A stretch of DNA of 51,225 nt from assembly GCF_004143485.2 (NCBI RefSeq), contig NZ_ML974130.1, positions 119,682 to 170,906 of the forward strand. Direction: 5' to 3'. The notes below the pieces were generated by a model that was given only the letters and a program-made list of their open reading frames with translations, was not told the DNA's origin and made no database searches. The position numbers and the translations under genes were made by a program. This DNA is from Halorussus amylolyticus. Its GTDB lineage: Archaea; Halobacteriota; Halobacteria; Halobacteriales; Haladaptataceae. Below are positions 1 through 8,231 of this stretch, piece after piece (the first letter of the stretch is position 1; every line of letters starts with the position of its first letter).

Positions 1-80
1 GCGGCCCCCCACAACCCGTCGCGGGGCTGGGCCGTCCCTGGCCCCCCCCGGGGGGGGGGGGGGGCCCCCGCCCCCCCCCC
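1..80. other. low-complexity contig-end sequence, probable assembly artefact
   Basis: Positions 41-80 are almost pure runs of C and G, with no codon structure. They interrupt the argE reading frame abruptly at base 81. A similar G/C run occurs at the other end of the window, so the natural reading is poor consensus at contig ends rather than biology. Confidence 0.75.
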
Positions 81-647
81 CGACTCCACCCGAGACCACC
101 ACGCCATCGCCTGCTGAATCGCGTTCGGGTCGGGCCGGGAGGTGTGGGCCGAATCGGTCGCGACCGAATACTCGCCGCCGAGGAAGCCCCGGTAGCCGAG
201 GGTCACACCGTCCCACCCGGAGGGTTCGCCGTTCACGACGGCGTCGGGTGCGTCCCGGTCCGAGACGAGAAAGCGGGCACCCCGAGAATCGGTCTCCTCG
301 CCGACGACGCCGACGAAACTCACGCCCGTCCGAACGGCAGCGACCGCCATCGCGGCGAGCGGTCCCGTGGCGTCCACGCTCCCGCGTCCCCAGAGTTCGC
401 CGTCTTTCACTTCGACCGGAATCTCACCCGGTACGGTGTCGATGTGCGAGGTCAGCAGGACCGAGTCGTCCGCGGGAGCGCGTACGTTGCCCGCCTCGTC
501 TATCCAAACTTCTCGACCCGCGTCCTCGAAGAACGCCGCGAGGCGCTCGGCGCACTCGCGCTCGTCGCCCGAGACCGAGGGAATCGAGACGAGGTCCACG
601 AGCAGGTCGCGGGCCGTCTCGTCGGTTTCGATTGCGCTGGCGCTCAC
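81..647 (-). CDS. argE: [LysW]-ornithine/lysine hydrolase (N-terminal part only)
   Basis: An M20-family zinc peptidase that releases ornithine (or lysine) from the LysW carrier protein, the last carrier-bound step of arginine synthesis. The visible 189 codons start with GTG at 647, whose first bases overlap the argD stop (GTGA). They read VSASAIETDETARDLL at the N terminus. The metal-site segment LLTSHIDTVPGE and the GEETDSRG segment of LysK/ArgE proteins are present. The frame runs cleanly to base 81 and then meets a homopolymer run, so roughly the C-terminal half is missing; the family is usually about 350 residues. It is the sixth gene of the lysW-argXCBDE operon. lysK is the equivalent name; arginine use is inferred because haloarchaea normally make lysine by the diaminopimelate route. 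Confidence 0.88.
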
Positions 648-1783
648 GCCGTCACCTCCGCGAGCGCGTCTTCGAGCGCCGCCGCCACCTCGTCGGCGTG
701 GCTCTCGTCCACGACCAGCGGGGGAAGCAGGCGTACCACAGTCCGGCCCGCGGGGAGCGCGAGCACGCCGTGATTCATCGCGAGTTCGCGCAGGACGCGG
801 TTCGCGCCCCGGCCGACTTCCACCCCGAGCATGAGACCCTCGCCCCGTACCGTGCGAATCGGTAACTCGGAACCCCTCAGTTTCGACTGGAGGTGAGCGC
901 CGACCGTCTCGGCGTTGCCGGGCAGGTCCTCCTCGACGATGGTCGAGAGGGTGGCTTCCGCCGCGGCGCTGACGACCGGGCCGCCCGAGAACGTCGAACC
1001 GTGCGGTCCCGAATTTTCGGCGACCCAGTCGGCACAAAGGGTCGCGCCGACCGGGAGGCCGCCGCCGAGTCCCTTCGCGGAGGTCAGCACGTCGGGCACG
1101 ACGCCGCGCTTCTCGCACGCCCAGAGCGCGCCCGTCCGGCCGAGTCCGGTCTGAATCTCGTCGAAAATCAGGGCCGCGCCAGCGTCCTCGGTCGCCTCAC
1201 GGGCCGCCGCGAGGTAGCCCTCGGGCGCGGGGTTCACGCCGCCCTCGCCCTGAATCGGTTCGAGCAGGACCGCCGCCGTTTCGTCGTCCACCGCGTCGGC
1301 GAGGGCCTCCTCGTCGCCGTAGGGGACGAACTCGAAATCGCCCGCGAGCGGTTCGAACGGCTTCTTGTACTTGGGTTTCCACGTCGCGGCGAGCGACCCC
1401 ATCGTCCGGCCGTGGAACCCTTTCATCGCCGCGATGACCTTCGAGTTCCCGGTCGCGCTCCGGGCGAACTTGATGGCGGCCTCGTTGGCCTCCGTCCCGG
1501 AGTTGCAGAGCCAGCCGTTTTCGAGGCCGTCGGGCGCGACTGCCGCGAGCTTCTCGTAGAGGCTGTCGCGGGCCGAATTCGGATAGCTCGCCTGCACGAA
1601 CGTCAGCTTCTCGACCTGCGACTGGACCGCCGAGACGACTTCGGGGTGGGAGTGGCCGACCGCCGCGACTCCGTAGCTCGCGCCGAAGTCGAGGTACTCG
1701 TTCCCAGCGTCGTCGTAGAGGTGCGGTCCCTCGCCGCGTTCGATTCGGATGGGCTTCTCGGAGTAGACGAAGCTCCCCGTCAT
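644..1783 (-). CDS. argD: [LysW]-ornithine/lysine aminotransferase
   Basis: A class III PLP aminotransferase of 379 residues that converts the LysW-bound glutamate semialdehyde to LysW-bound ornithine. Visible landmarks are NSGTEANEAAIKFAR (about 94-108), FHGRTMGS (123-130), the cofactor aspartate in IFDEIQTGLGRTG (D208) and the Schiff-base lysine in TSAKGLGGGLPVGA (K237). Its ATG overlaps the argB stop by 4 nt (ATGA) and its own stop overlaps the argE GTG, so translation is probably coupled throughout. It is shorter than acetylornithine transaminases of bacteria, as is usual for LysJ/ArgD of archaea. The alternative name is lysJ; the neighbours argG and argH favour arginine. Confidence 0.93.
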   Translation of the reverse strand: MTGSFVYSEKPIRIERGEGPHLYDDAGNEYLDFGASYGVAAVGHSHPEVVSAVQSQVEKLTFVQASYPNSARDSLYEKLAAVAPDGLENGWLCNSGTEANEAAIKFARSATGNSKVIAAMKGFHGRTMGSLAATWKPKYKKPFEPLAGDFEFVPYGDEEALADAVDDETAAVLLEPIQGEGGVNPAPEGYLAAAREATEDAGAALIFDEIQTGLGRTGALWACEKRGVVPDVLTSAKGLGGGLPVGATLCADWVAENSGPHGSTFSGGPVVSAAAEATLSTIVEEDLPGNAETVGAHLQSKLRGSELPIRTVRGEGLMLGVEVGRGANRVLRELAMNHGVLALPAGRTVVRLLPPLVVDESHADEVAAALEDALAEVTA

Positions 1784-2730
1784 CTGACCGCCTCCGGTTC
1801 GAAGGTCGTTCCGTGACCGTTGCGGGCCGCGGTGATTGGGTCGCGGTTGTTCGCGTCCGCGACCGTCACCGAGTTCGCGCCGCCCTCCAGCGCCTCCACG
1901 GCGGCCATGACCTTCTTCGTCATGAACCCCTCGGCGGCGCTCTCGGCGGCTTCCAGTTCGGCGGGCGACCCCACCGAGTCGATGAGCGTCGCCGAATCAT
2001 CGGGGTCCTCGTAGACGCCGGACACGTCAGTCAGCATGACCAACTCGGCTCCGAGCGCGCCCGCGACCGCGGCGGCCGCGCGGTCGGCGTCGGCGTTCAC
2101 GGGGGTAAAGCCGCCCTCTTTCTCCTCTGCGAGCGCGGGCACGGTCACGACCGGAACGTAGCTTCCCACGAGCAGGGTCTTCAGGAGGTCGGCGTTGACC
2201 GACTCGATTTTGCCCGAGTGGTCGCCGCGCTTGATTTTCTTCCGGCCGTCCTCGACGACCTTGACCGCCGACTTGCGCGGGCCGGTCAGGAGTTTGCCGT
2301 CTACGCCGGACAGTCCGACGGCGTTCACGCCCTCGTTCTGGAGTCCGGCCACGAGGTCGGTGTTGAGCTTTCCGGGCAGGACCATCTCGAACACCTCCAT
2401 CGTGGTCTCGTCGGTGAACCGTCCGACCACGCCGCCCGGCGTCTCGACGTATTCGGCTTGCTCGCCCATGCGCTCTAAGGCGTCGTCCACGGCGGTCGAA
2501 CCGCCGTGGACGACCACCACGTCCTCGCCGTTCGCGACGAGGTGGGCAACGTCCGCGAGCGCGCCCGCCGGGTCCACGGCGCGCGCGCCGCCTATTTTGA
2601 CGACGACCGGGGCGCTCTCGTCCTCGGTGACTCCGCCATCCGTTCGGAGTCCGTCGTCGCCGAGGTCGTTGTCGATTAACTGTGCGTGGGCCGCTTCGAG
2701 TTCGTCTTCGGTGTCGATGGTCTCCGTCAT
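1780..2730 (-). CDS. argB: [LysW]-glutamate/aminoadipate kinase
   Basis: An amino-acid kinase family enzyme that phosphorylates the side-chain carboxylate of LysW-bound glutamate. The core begins at VVVKIGGARAVDP (about residue 42), followed by the substrate loop VVVHGGSTAVDDAL and the nucleotide-site segment VMLTDVSGVYEDP. The protein is 316 residues because about 40 acidic residues precede the core. No ATG, GTG or TTG lies between that extension and the core, and the ATG overlaps the argC stop (ATGA), so I accept the long form. The extension is unusual for the family and may be haloarchaeal. It sits between argC and argD. The equivalent name is lysZ. Confidence 0.92.
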   Translation of the reverse strand: MTETIDTEDELEAAHAQLIDNDLGDDGLRTDGGVTEDESAPVVVKIGGARAVDPAGALADVAHLVANGEDVVVVHGGSTAVDDALERMGEQAEYVETPGGVVGRFTDETTMEVFEMVLPGKLNTDLVAGLQNEGVNAVGLSGVDGKLLTGPRKSAVKVVEDGRKKIKRGDHSGKIESVNADLLKTLLVGSYVPVVTVPALAEEKEGGFTPVNADADRAAAAVAGALGAELVMLTDVSGVYEDPDDSATLIDSVGSPAELEAAESAAEGFMTKKVMAAVEALEGGANSVTVADANNRDPITAARNGHGTTFEPEAVR

Positions 2731-3845
2731 GGGCTTCCCACCGGGTGGAGTCCCTGAAAGTCGAGTCCCGCAGTCTCCTCGAAGCCGAGCGCGATGTTGG
2801 CGGCGTGAACCGCCTGCCCGGCCGTACCTTTCACCAGATTGTCGATGGCGCTGAACACCACGATGCGCTTGTTCGTCGGGTCGAGTTCGAAGCCGACTTC
2901 GGCCATGTTCGTCCCCGCCACGGCCTTGGGTTCGGGGTAGCGGTAGACGCCGCTTCCGCCCGACTGAAGCCGGACGAAGGGTTCGTCTTCGTAGGCCCCG
3001 CGGAACGCCTTCCAGAGGTCGCCCTTCGAGACAGGGCTGTTCGGAAAGACATGGCAGGTCGCGGCCGCGCCGCGAACCATGTCCACGGCGTGGGCCGTGA
3101 AGGAGACGGAGGCTCCCAACTCCTGTTCGATTTCGGCTTCGTGGCGGTGGCCGGTCGGCGCGTAGGGCCGGACCACGCCCGAGCGCTCGGGGTGGCTTCC
3201 GGCCTTGCTCGCGCCCGCGCCGCCCTCCGAGGAGCCGACTTTCACGTCGGCGACGATTTGCTCGCTCCCGTCCAGAATCTCGCCGTCGAACAGGGGGTAG
3301 AGGCCGAGCATCGTCGCGGTGGCGTTACAGCCGCCTGCCGCGATGAGGTCCGCATCCGGCAGGTCCTCGCGGTGGAGTTCCGGCAGGGCGTAGACCGCGT
3401 TGTCGAGGAATTGGGGCGCGTCGTGGCCGTCGTACCACTCCTCGTACTGGGCTTCGGTGTTCAGCCGGAAGTCCGCGCTCAAATCGACCACGGTGTCGGC
3501 GACATCGTAGAACGACTCGATTTGGTTCATCGACACGCCGTGGGGAGTCGCCGCAAAGAGTACGTCTACCGAGTCGAGGTCGGCGGGGTCGGAGAACCGC
3601 AGGTCGGTCCCGCGCAGATTCGGGTGGACCGACCCGACCGATTTCCCGGCGTACTGCCTGCTGGTCGCGCCCGCGAGGTCGAAGTTCGGGTGACCCGCGA
3701 GCAGGCGCAGGAGTTCGCCGCCAGCGAACCCGGAACCGCCGATTACGGTGGCGGTCAGGGTTTCGCCGGACGCGGCCGACGCTTCGGCGTCGGCCGCGTC
3801 CGTCTTCGTCTCTGCTTCCGTCTCCGTCTCGCCTCCGACCGCCAT
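2727..3845 (-). CDS. argC: [LysW]-glutamyl-phosphate/aminoadipyl-phosphate reductase
   Basis: An NADPH-dependent reductase of the ArgC/LysY family that makes the LysW-bound semialdehyde. The Rossmann motif TATVIGGSGFAGGELLRLL starts near residue 30, and the catalytic cysteine lies in AAGGCNATATMLGLYPL. The chosen start is the ATG at 3845, which shares its A with the argX stop (TGATG). The frame stays open far upstream over argX, but that part is out of frame with a real gene and has no homology-like content. An acidic, Ala/Glu/Thr-rich leader of about 29 residues precedes the Rossmann fold. It is coupled to argB by ATGA. The product is 372 residues, a little long for the family because of the leader. 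Confidence 0.92.
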   Translation of the reverse strand: MAVGGETETEAETKTDAADAEASAASGETLTATVIGGSGFAGGELLRLLAGHPNFDLAGATSRQYAGKSVGSVHPNLRGTDLRFSDPADLDSVDVLFAATPHGVSMNQIESFYDVADTVVDLSADFRLNTEAQYEEWYDGHDAPQFLDNAVYALPELHREDLPDADLIAAGGCNATATMLGLYPLFDGEILDGSEQIVADVKVGSSEGGAGASKAGSHPERSGVVRPYAPTGHRHEAEIEQELGASVSFTAHAVDMVRGAAATCHVFPNSPVSKGDLWKAFRGAYEDEPFVRLQSGGSGVYRYPEPKAVAGTNMAEVGFELDPTNKRIVVFSAIDNLVKGTAGQAVHAANIALGFEETAGLDFQGLHPVGSP

Positions 3846-4711
3846 CAGGCGACCACCTCCTGTTTCGCGCCAGCCTTCGTTTCGAGCCAATCGACCACCT
3901 TCGCGGGCACGTCGGTCTCGACGGCGTCGTTCAGCGCCTTGAACTCGACCGTGTGGTTGACCTCGTGGACGGTGTACGAATCGCCTGTTTCCATCAGGTC
4001 GATTCCGAGCAGGCCGCCGCCGACCGCGTCGCTGGCGTCCTTCACCAACTGCTCGGCCTCGGCGTCGAGTTCGAACTCGGCGGTCTCCGCGCCCTTCGCG
4101 GCGTTCGTGAGCCAGTGGTCCGACGACCGGACCATCGCCGCGATGGGTTCGCCGTCGGTGGCGACCACGCGGATGTCCCGGCCGGGTTTGTCCACGAACT
4201 CCTGGACGTAGAACACCTTGTGCTCGTAGTGGCCGAGCGTGGCCTTGTGTTCGAGAATCGCTTCCGCGGCGCTCCGCGAGTCGATTTTCGCCATCAGGCG
4301 GCCCCACGAGCCGACGACGGGCTTGAGGACGCACGGGTAGCCGAACGCCTCGATGCTCTCCATCGCCGACTCCTTGGTGAACGCCACGTCGGTCGCGGGC
4401 GTGGGGACGCCTGCTCCCGCGAGCGCGAGGCTGTTTTGGACCTTGTCGGCGCACGTCTCGGCGGTGTCCGCGGAGTTGACGACGGGGATGCCGTACGCCT
4501 CGCAGAACTTCGTGGCGTAGAGGCTCCGACTCGTGGCGAGACACCGGTCCACGACCACGTCGCAGTCCGCGAGGTCGTCGGGCGCGTCGGTCAGCCCGAA
4601 CCGCTGTTTGCGTACGTCTATCTTGGCGACCTCGTGGCCGCGGTCGCGTAGCTCTTGGAGGAGCAGTTTCTCGTCTCTCCGAATCCGGGAGTAGAGTAAT
4701 CCAATCAGCAA
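3845..4711 (-). CDS. argX: glutamate-[LysW] ligase (ATP-grasp)
   Basis: An ATP-grasp ligase of the LysX/ArgX family that joins glutamate to the C-terminal glutamate of LysW, which commits the substrate to the carrier pathway. It has 288 residues and starts MLIGLLYSRIRRDEKLL. The ATP-grasp segments CVLKPVVGSWGRLMAKI, YVQEFVDKPGRDIRVVA and GIDLMETGDSYTVHEVNHTVEFK are visible; the last carries the metal-binding E and N residues. The start codon is TTG, one base after the lysW TAA. This rare start directly behind lysW suggests coupled translation that keeps enzyme and carrier in proportion. Whether it accepts aminoadipate as well as glutamate cannot be decided here. Confidence 0.92.
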   Translation of the reverse strand: MLIGLLYSRIRRDEKLLLQELRDRGHEVAKIDVRKQRFGLTDAPDDLADCDVVVDRCLATSRSLYATKFCEAYGIPVVNSADTAETCADKVQNSLALAGAGVPTPATDVAFTKESAMESIEAFGYPCVLKPVVGSWGRLMAKIDSRSAAEAILEHKATLGHYEHKVFYVQEFVDKPGRDIRVVATDGEPIAAMVRSSDHWLTNAAKGAETAEFELDAEAEQLVKDASDAVGGGLLGIDLMETGDSYTVHEVNHTVEFKALNDAVETDVPAKVVDWLETKAGAKQEVVA

Positions 4712-4712
4712 T

Positions 4713-4877
4713 TTACTCCCCCCAGTCCTCTTCGAGCTCCGGGGCTCGGTCGAGGACTGGCGGGTTTCGCTCGACGACTTCCAGTTCCGCGCCGCAGGTC
4801 GTGCAGTCTACTATCTCTCCAGCTTCTGCCGTATCGTGGAGGGCCACGTCGGCCCCGCACTCGACGCATTCTACCAT
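4713..4877 (-). CDS. lysW: LysW/ArgW amino-group carrier protein
   Basis: A 54-residue acidic carrier protein whose C-terminal glutamate is conjugated by ArgX and carries the intermediates of arginine synthesis. It has two CxxC pairs (C4/C7 and C25/C28) that form a zinc ribbon, and it ends in the diagnostic EDWGE (residues 50-54). It is the first gene of the operon; a single base separates its TAA from the argX TTG. A TATA-like element 29 nt upstream predicts an almost leaderless transcript starting at this ATG. The gene is short and easily missed, but motif and context make the assignment firm. argW is an equivalent name. Confidence 0.95.
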   Translation of the reverse strand: MVECVECGADVALHDTAEAGEIVDCTTCGAELEVVERNPPVLDRAPELEEDWGE

Positions 4878-4902
4878 CGTACTTCCCCGTACCGCTCGGA
4901 AG

Positions 4903-4910
4903 TACTTAAA
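4903..4910 (-). promoter_or_regulatory. TATA-like element of the lysW-argXCBDE operon
   Basis: On the minus strand this reads TTTAAGTA, centred about 29 nt before the lysW ATG, the usual distance for a haloarchaeal leaderless transcript. A second AT-rich stretch (ATTTATATAT on the minus strand, 5013-5022) lies just downstream of argH and could be an alternative, longer-leader promoter. The 187-nt gap between argH and lysW holds no gene. Confidence 0.6.
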
Positions 4911-5064
4911 GCCGTCGAACTTGTCAGAATATTTCCATAGTGAAAAGACGCGTCTAAAGGCGTTAAACTGGCAAATACTGCGTCAGGCGAAGTCCGTTCG
5001 CGGACTTCGAGGATATATAAATTCGGTCCCGAGGGGGACCGGCTGTGGTGGAATCGGTCGCGGC

Positions 5065-6522
5065 TCAGGCAAACCGACTCACCTCCGTCTGGAGTTGCTC
5101 GGCGGCCGAATCGAGCGCCGCGCGCTCGTCTCCGAGCGCGTCGGCGTCGGCGGCAATCGCGGCCTCCGCGACCGAGAGCGTCTCCGAGACGCTCTCGGGC
5201 GCGGGTCCGCCGACCGAATCGCGCGAGGCCGCGCTCTTCTCGGGGTCGAGCGCGGCCTCGACCGCCGCGCGCTCGACGTACGCGTCGAGCGAGTCACCGA
5301 GAACCGATTCGGCGGCCGAATCGAGCGCCGAGTAATCGGCACCCTCCTCTGCGGCCTCCGCAACCATTTCGTGGGCCTTCCGGAAGGGAACGCCCTGCAT
5401 CGCGAGCAGGTCGGCGACCCCGGTCGCGGTCGAGAAGCCCTCGCCAGCCGCGTCGGCGAGCGCCGCCTCGTCCCACGTCGCGGTCGCCGCCGCACCGGCG
5501 GCGACCGCGACCGCCTCGGTCACTTCGTCCACGGTGTCCCACGCGTGGGGTGTGGCCTTCTGCAAATCGCGGTTGTACGCGCGAGGCAGGCCTTTCAGCG
5601 TCGTGAGCAGGCCGTTCAGTCCCGCCGAAGCGTCCCCGGCGGTCGCCCGAACGAGTTCGAGCGTGTCGGGGTTCTTCTTCTGGGGCATGATGGACGACGT
5701 GGACGCGTAGTCGTCCGAAAGCTCGACCAGCCCCTTGTTCGAGAAGATGATGAGGTCCTCTGCGAGTCCCGAGACCGTGGTGGCGAGATTCGAGAGCGCG
5801 GCCACGACCTCCACGAGGAAGTCGCGTGTCGAAACCGCGTCCATCGAGTTGTCGAGGACCGACTCGAATCCCAACAGTTCGGCGGTGCGCTCGCGGTCCA
5901 CGTCGAAGGGCGTGCCCGCGAACGCGGCCGACCCGAGGGGCGACCGATTCACGCGCTCGTAGGCGTCGAACAGTCGCTCGGTGTCGCGCGCCACCGCCTG
6001 CTCGTAGGAGAGCAGGTAGTGACCCACGGTCGTCGGCTGTGCGGGCTGGAGGTGGGTGTAGCCGGGCATCACGGTCTCTGTGTGGTCGCTCGCGGTCTCG
6101 GCGAGCGCCTCCCGAAGCCCCAGCGTGGTCTCGACTGCGTCCAGCACGTCCTCGCGCAGGCGGTAGCGAATGCAGGTCGCCACTTCGTCGTTGCGCGAGC
6201 GCGCGGTGTGCATCTTCCCGCCTACGTCGCCCACGCGCTCGATGACCGCGGTTTCGATTGCGGCGTGAACGTCCTCGCCGTCGGGGAGCGCGTCGAATCC
6301 CGCGTCCTCGACGCTTTCGAGCGCCGCGAGGATGGTCGCGGCTTCGTCGTCGGTCACGATTCCCTGCTCGGCGAGCATCACGACGTGCGCGCGGTCCACC
6401 GCGAGGTCGGCGGCGAAGATGCGCGCGTCGGCGTCCATCGAGGAGAGGAACCCGCGGGCGGGGCCGCCGCTGAAGCGTTCGCGGCGAACCACGTCGGACG
6501 CGGACTCGCTCTCCTCCGTCAT
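5065..6522 (-). CDS. argH: argininosuccinate lyase
   Basis: Cleaves argininosuccinate to arginine and fumarate, the final step of the pathway. At 485 residues it has the fumarase/aspartase superfamily signature as TSSIMPQKKNPDTLELVR, the substrate segment KMHTARSRNDEVATC and the GYTHLQPAQPTTVGHYL segment with its catalytic-site histidine. It starts one base after the argG stop, so the two form a pair. The C terminus is rich in Ala, Asp and Glu, typical of halophilic proteins. Gene order argG-argH-lysW-argXCBDE on one strand puts every visible arginine gene from glutamate activation to arginine in 7.7 kb. Confidence 0.96.
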   Translation of the reverse strand: MTEESESASDVVRRERFSGGPARGFLSSMDADARIFAADLAVDRAHVVMLAEQGIVTDDEAATILAALESVEDAGFDALPDGEDVHAAIETAVIERVGDVGGKMHTARSRNDEVATCIRYRLREDVLDAVETTLGLREALAETASDHTETVMPGYTHLQPAQPTTVGHYLLSYEQAVARDTERLFDAYERVNRSPLGSAAFAGTPFDVDRERTAELLGFESVLDNSMDAVSTRDFLVEVVAALSNLATTVSGLAEDLIIFSNKGLVELSDDYASTSSIMPQKKNPDTLELVRATAGDASAGLNGLLTTLKGLPRAYNRDLQKATPHAWDTVDEVTEAVAVAAGAAATATWDEAALADAAGEGFSTATGVADLLAMQGVPFRKAHEMVAEAAEEGADYSALDSAAESVLGDSLDAYVERAAVEAALDPEKSAASRDSVGGPAPESVSETLSVAEAAIAADADALGDERAALDSAAEQLQTEVSRFA

Positions 6523-6523
6523 G

Positions 6524-7777
6524 TTACTGTTCCTCCGCGCTCTCGTCGTCGCCGCTTCCGTCGGTGAGGAGTTCGGCCTTCTTCGCCTCGGCCTCGGCGG
6601 TCACTTTGTTCGCGAGACGCGACTGGAAGCCGTGGTACTTCGCCACGCCGGTCGCGTCCTCTTGGGCGATGCCGTCCACCGATTCGGTGTTGAACGAGGC
6701 GGCCGACTCGGAGTACACCGCGTACTCGCTCTCGCGGCCGACCGCGCGGGCCTGTCCGCCCTCGAACTTGACGGTGACGGTGCCCGTGACCTTCTCTTGG
6801 GTCGTGTCAACGAAGCCGTCGAGCGCGTCCACGAGCGGGGCCGAGAGCAGACCTTCGTAGGCCTTCTGCGCCCACTGGTCGTCCACCTGCGTCTTGAAGT
6901 CGCGTTCCTCTTTCGTGAGGACCAGTTCTTCGAGCGCGGCGTGGGCGTTGAGAAGCGTGGTCGCGGCGGGGTGCTCGTAGTTCTCGCGCACCTTCAGGCC
7001 GAGCATGCGGTCTTCCATCAGGTCGGAGCGACCGACGCCGTGGCCGCCCGCGAGGTCGTTGAGGTATTCGATGAGTTGGACGGCGGGCATCTCCTCGCCG
7101 TCGATGGCGACGGGCGTGCCTTCCTCGAACGTGATTTCGATTGTCTCGATGTCGCCCGAGGGCGTCTCGGTCCACTCGTAGATGTCCTCCGGCGGGACGT
7201 AGCCGGGGTCTTCGAGGTCCGCGCCCTCGACGGAGCGACTCCAGAGGTTGGTGTCGATACTCCAGTCGCCCTCGTTGCCGCCCTCGACGGGGAGGTCCTT
7301 CTCGGCGGCGTACTCCATCTCCCACTCGCGGGTCAGGCCGAGTTCGCGGACGGGCGCGATGACTTCGAGGTCCGAGTCGCGCCAGACGGCTTCGAACCGG
7401 AGCTGGTCGTTTCCTTTGCCGGTACAGCCGTGCGCGATGCCCTCACAGCCCTCCTCTTCGGCGACTTCGAGAATCGCTTCGGCGATGACCGGGCGGGCGA
7501 GCGCGGTGCCGAGCGGGTAGCCCTGATACGTCGCGTTGGCTTTGACCGCGTCGAGACACTGCTGGGCGAACTCGTCCTTGGCGTCTACGACGTAGTGGTC
7601 GAGGTCGAGTGCCTCGGCGGTTTCCTCGGCTTCGTCGAACTCCTCGGCCGGTTGGCCGACATCGACGGTGACGCCGATAACTTCGTCGTAGTCGTATTCT
7701 TCTTCGAGTAGCGGGACGCAAACGGTGGTGTCGAGACCGCCCGAGAAGGCGAGCGCGACTTTGGATGTTCCTGTCAT
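6524..7777 (-). CDS. argG: argininosuccinate synthase
   Basis: Joins citrulline and aspartate with ATP. The 417-residue protein has the PP-loop ATP site ALAFSGGLDTTVCVPLLEE (residues 9-27), the HGCTGKGNDQLRFE segment and the citrulline/aspartate segment GGNEGDWSIDTNLWSRS. The C-terminal 20 residues are an acidic tail. It is followed after one base by argH. Its own promoter is not obvious: the 450-nt upstream gap contains three AT-rich candidates on the minus strand (near 7818, 7886 and 8009) and two perfect inverted repeats, described separately. Confidence 0.96.
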   Translation of the reverse strand: MTGTSKVALAFSGGLDTTVCVPLLEEEYDYDEVIGVTVDVGQPAEEFDEAEETAEALDLDHYVVDAKDEFAQQCLDAVKANATYQGYPLGTALARPVIAEAILEVAEEEGCEGIAHGCTGKGNDQLRFEAVWRDSDLEVIAPVRELGLTREWEMEYAAEKDLPVEGGNEGDWSIDTNLWSRSVEGADLEDPGYVPPEDIYEWTETPSGDIETIEITFEEGTPVAIDGEEMPAVQLIEYLNDLAGGHGVGRSDLMEDRMLGLKVRENYEHPAATTLLNAHAALEELVLTKEERDFKTQVDDQWAQKAYEGLLSAPLVDALDGFVDTTQEKVTGTVTVKFEGGQARAVGRESEYAVYSESAASFNTESVDGIAQEDATGVAKYHGFQSRLANKVTAEAEAKKAELLTDGSGDDESAEEQ

Positions 7778-7928
7778 GGTTGGTGGGTGTGTTGTCGTGT
7801 CTGGTGGTCGGAATGTAATTCGCGGACGATACCCGTGGCGTCGTCAGCGGAAAGTGCGTCGGAATCGGTGGAGTAGGTAATAGTGGGGCTAGAGACGCCC
7901 CGGTCGTCGTCGCGGCGAGAAGGAGCCG

Positions 7929-7973
7929 GACTCGCGGCTCTCGATGGGGGCGAACGCGCCCGAGCCGCGAGTC
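7929..7973. other. inverted repeat in the argG upstream region
   Basis: GACTCGCGGCTC at 7929-7940 is matched by its exact reverse complement at 7962-7973, with a 21-nt spacer that itself can pair weakly. It lies between two divergent genes (argG and the 2H-phosphoesterase), where a terminator is not expected. It could be a leader hairpin if argG transcription starts near 7983. The gap 7778-8231 contains no gene that I can support. Confidence 0.5.
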
Positions 7974-8076
7974 TGCGTCATTGAATACTCATTCGTCAGC
8001 GAGGGTTTTAAACCCTTTCGGAATGCCAGTCGGCGAACCCGAACCGGATACGGTCGTTCGCCGAACACGTTTCAGA

Positions 8077-8120
8077 ATCTCGCCCGGCGTCGGCGCGAGC
8101 GCGCCGACGCCGGGCGAGAT
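8077..8120. other. perfect 21-bp inverted repeat with 2-nt spacer
   Basis: The arms at 8077-8097 and 8100-8120 are exact reverse complements and are separated by AG, so the DNA is a near-continuous 44-bp palindrome able to form a very stable hairpin. It lies 111 nt before the 2H-phosphoesterase GTG and opposite the argG leader. A short T run follows on the plus strand. Role unknown: operator, leader structure or terminator of an upstream transcript. Confidence 0.7.
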
Positions 8121-8231
8121 TTTCCGTCTCCCGAACGCGGTCGGCACCCTCCGTGCCACCGCATCGGTCGCACGTCTGTCGCCCTCGCCGAATCGCTACG
8201 CTCTTGTGTCGCACTCACCGACGTTCTGGCA

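Noticed and set aside
2727-4544. A 605-residue version of argC
   Set aside because: The extra N-terminal part overlaps argX in another frame and is Arg-rich. The ATG at 3845, overlapping the argX stop, gives the normal protein.
4801-6567. A 588-codon open frame on the plus strand
   Set aside because: Antisense to argH with no protein-like content.
7944-8231. An N-terminal extension of the 2H-phosphoesterase gene
   Set aside because: The 96 extra codons read as Arg-rich non-protein sequence and cross the 44-bp palindrome. The GTG at 8232 gives the family-like N terminus.
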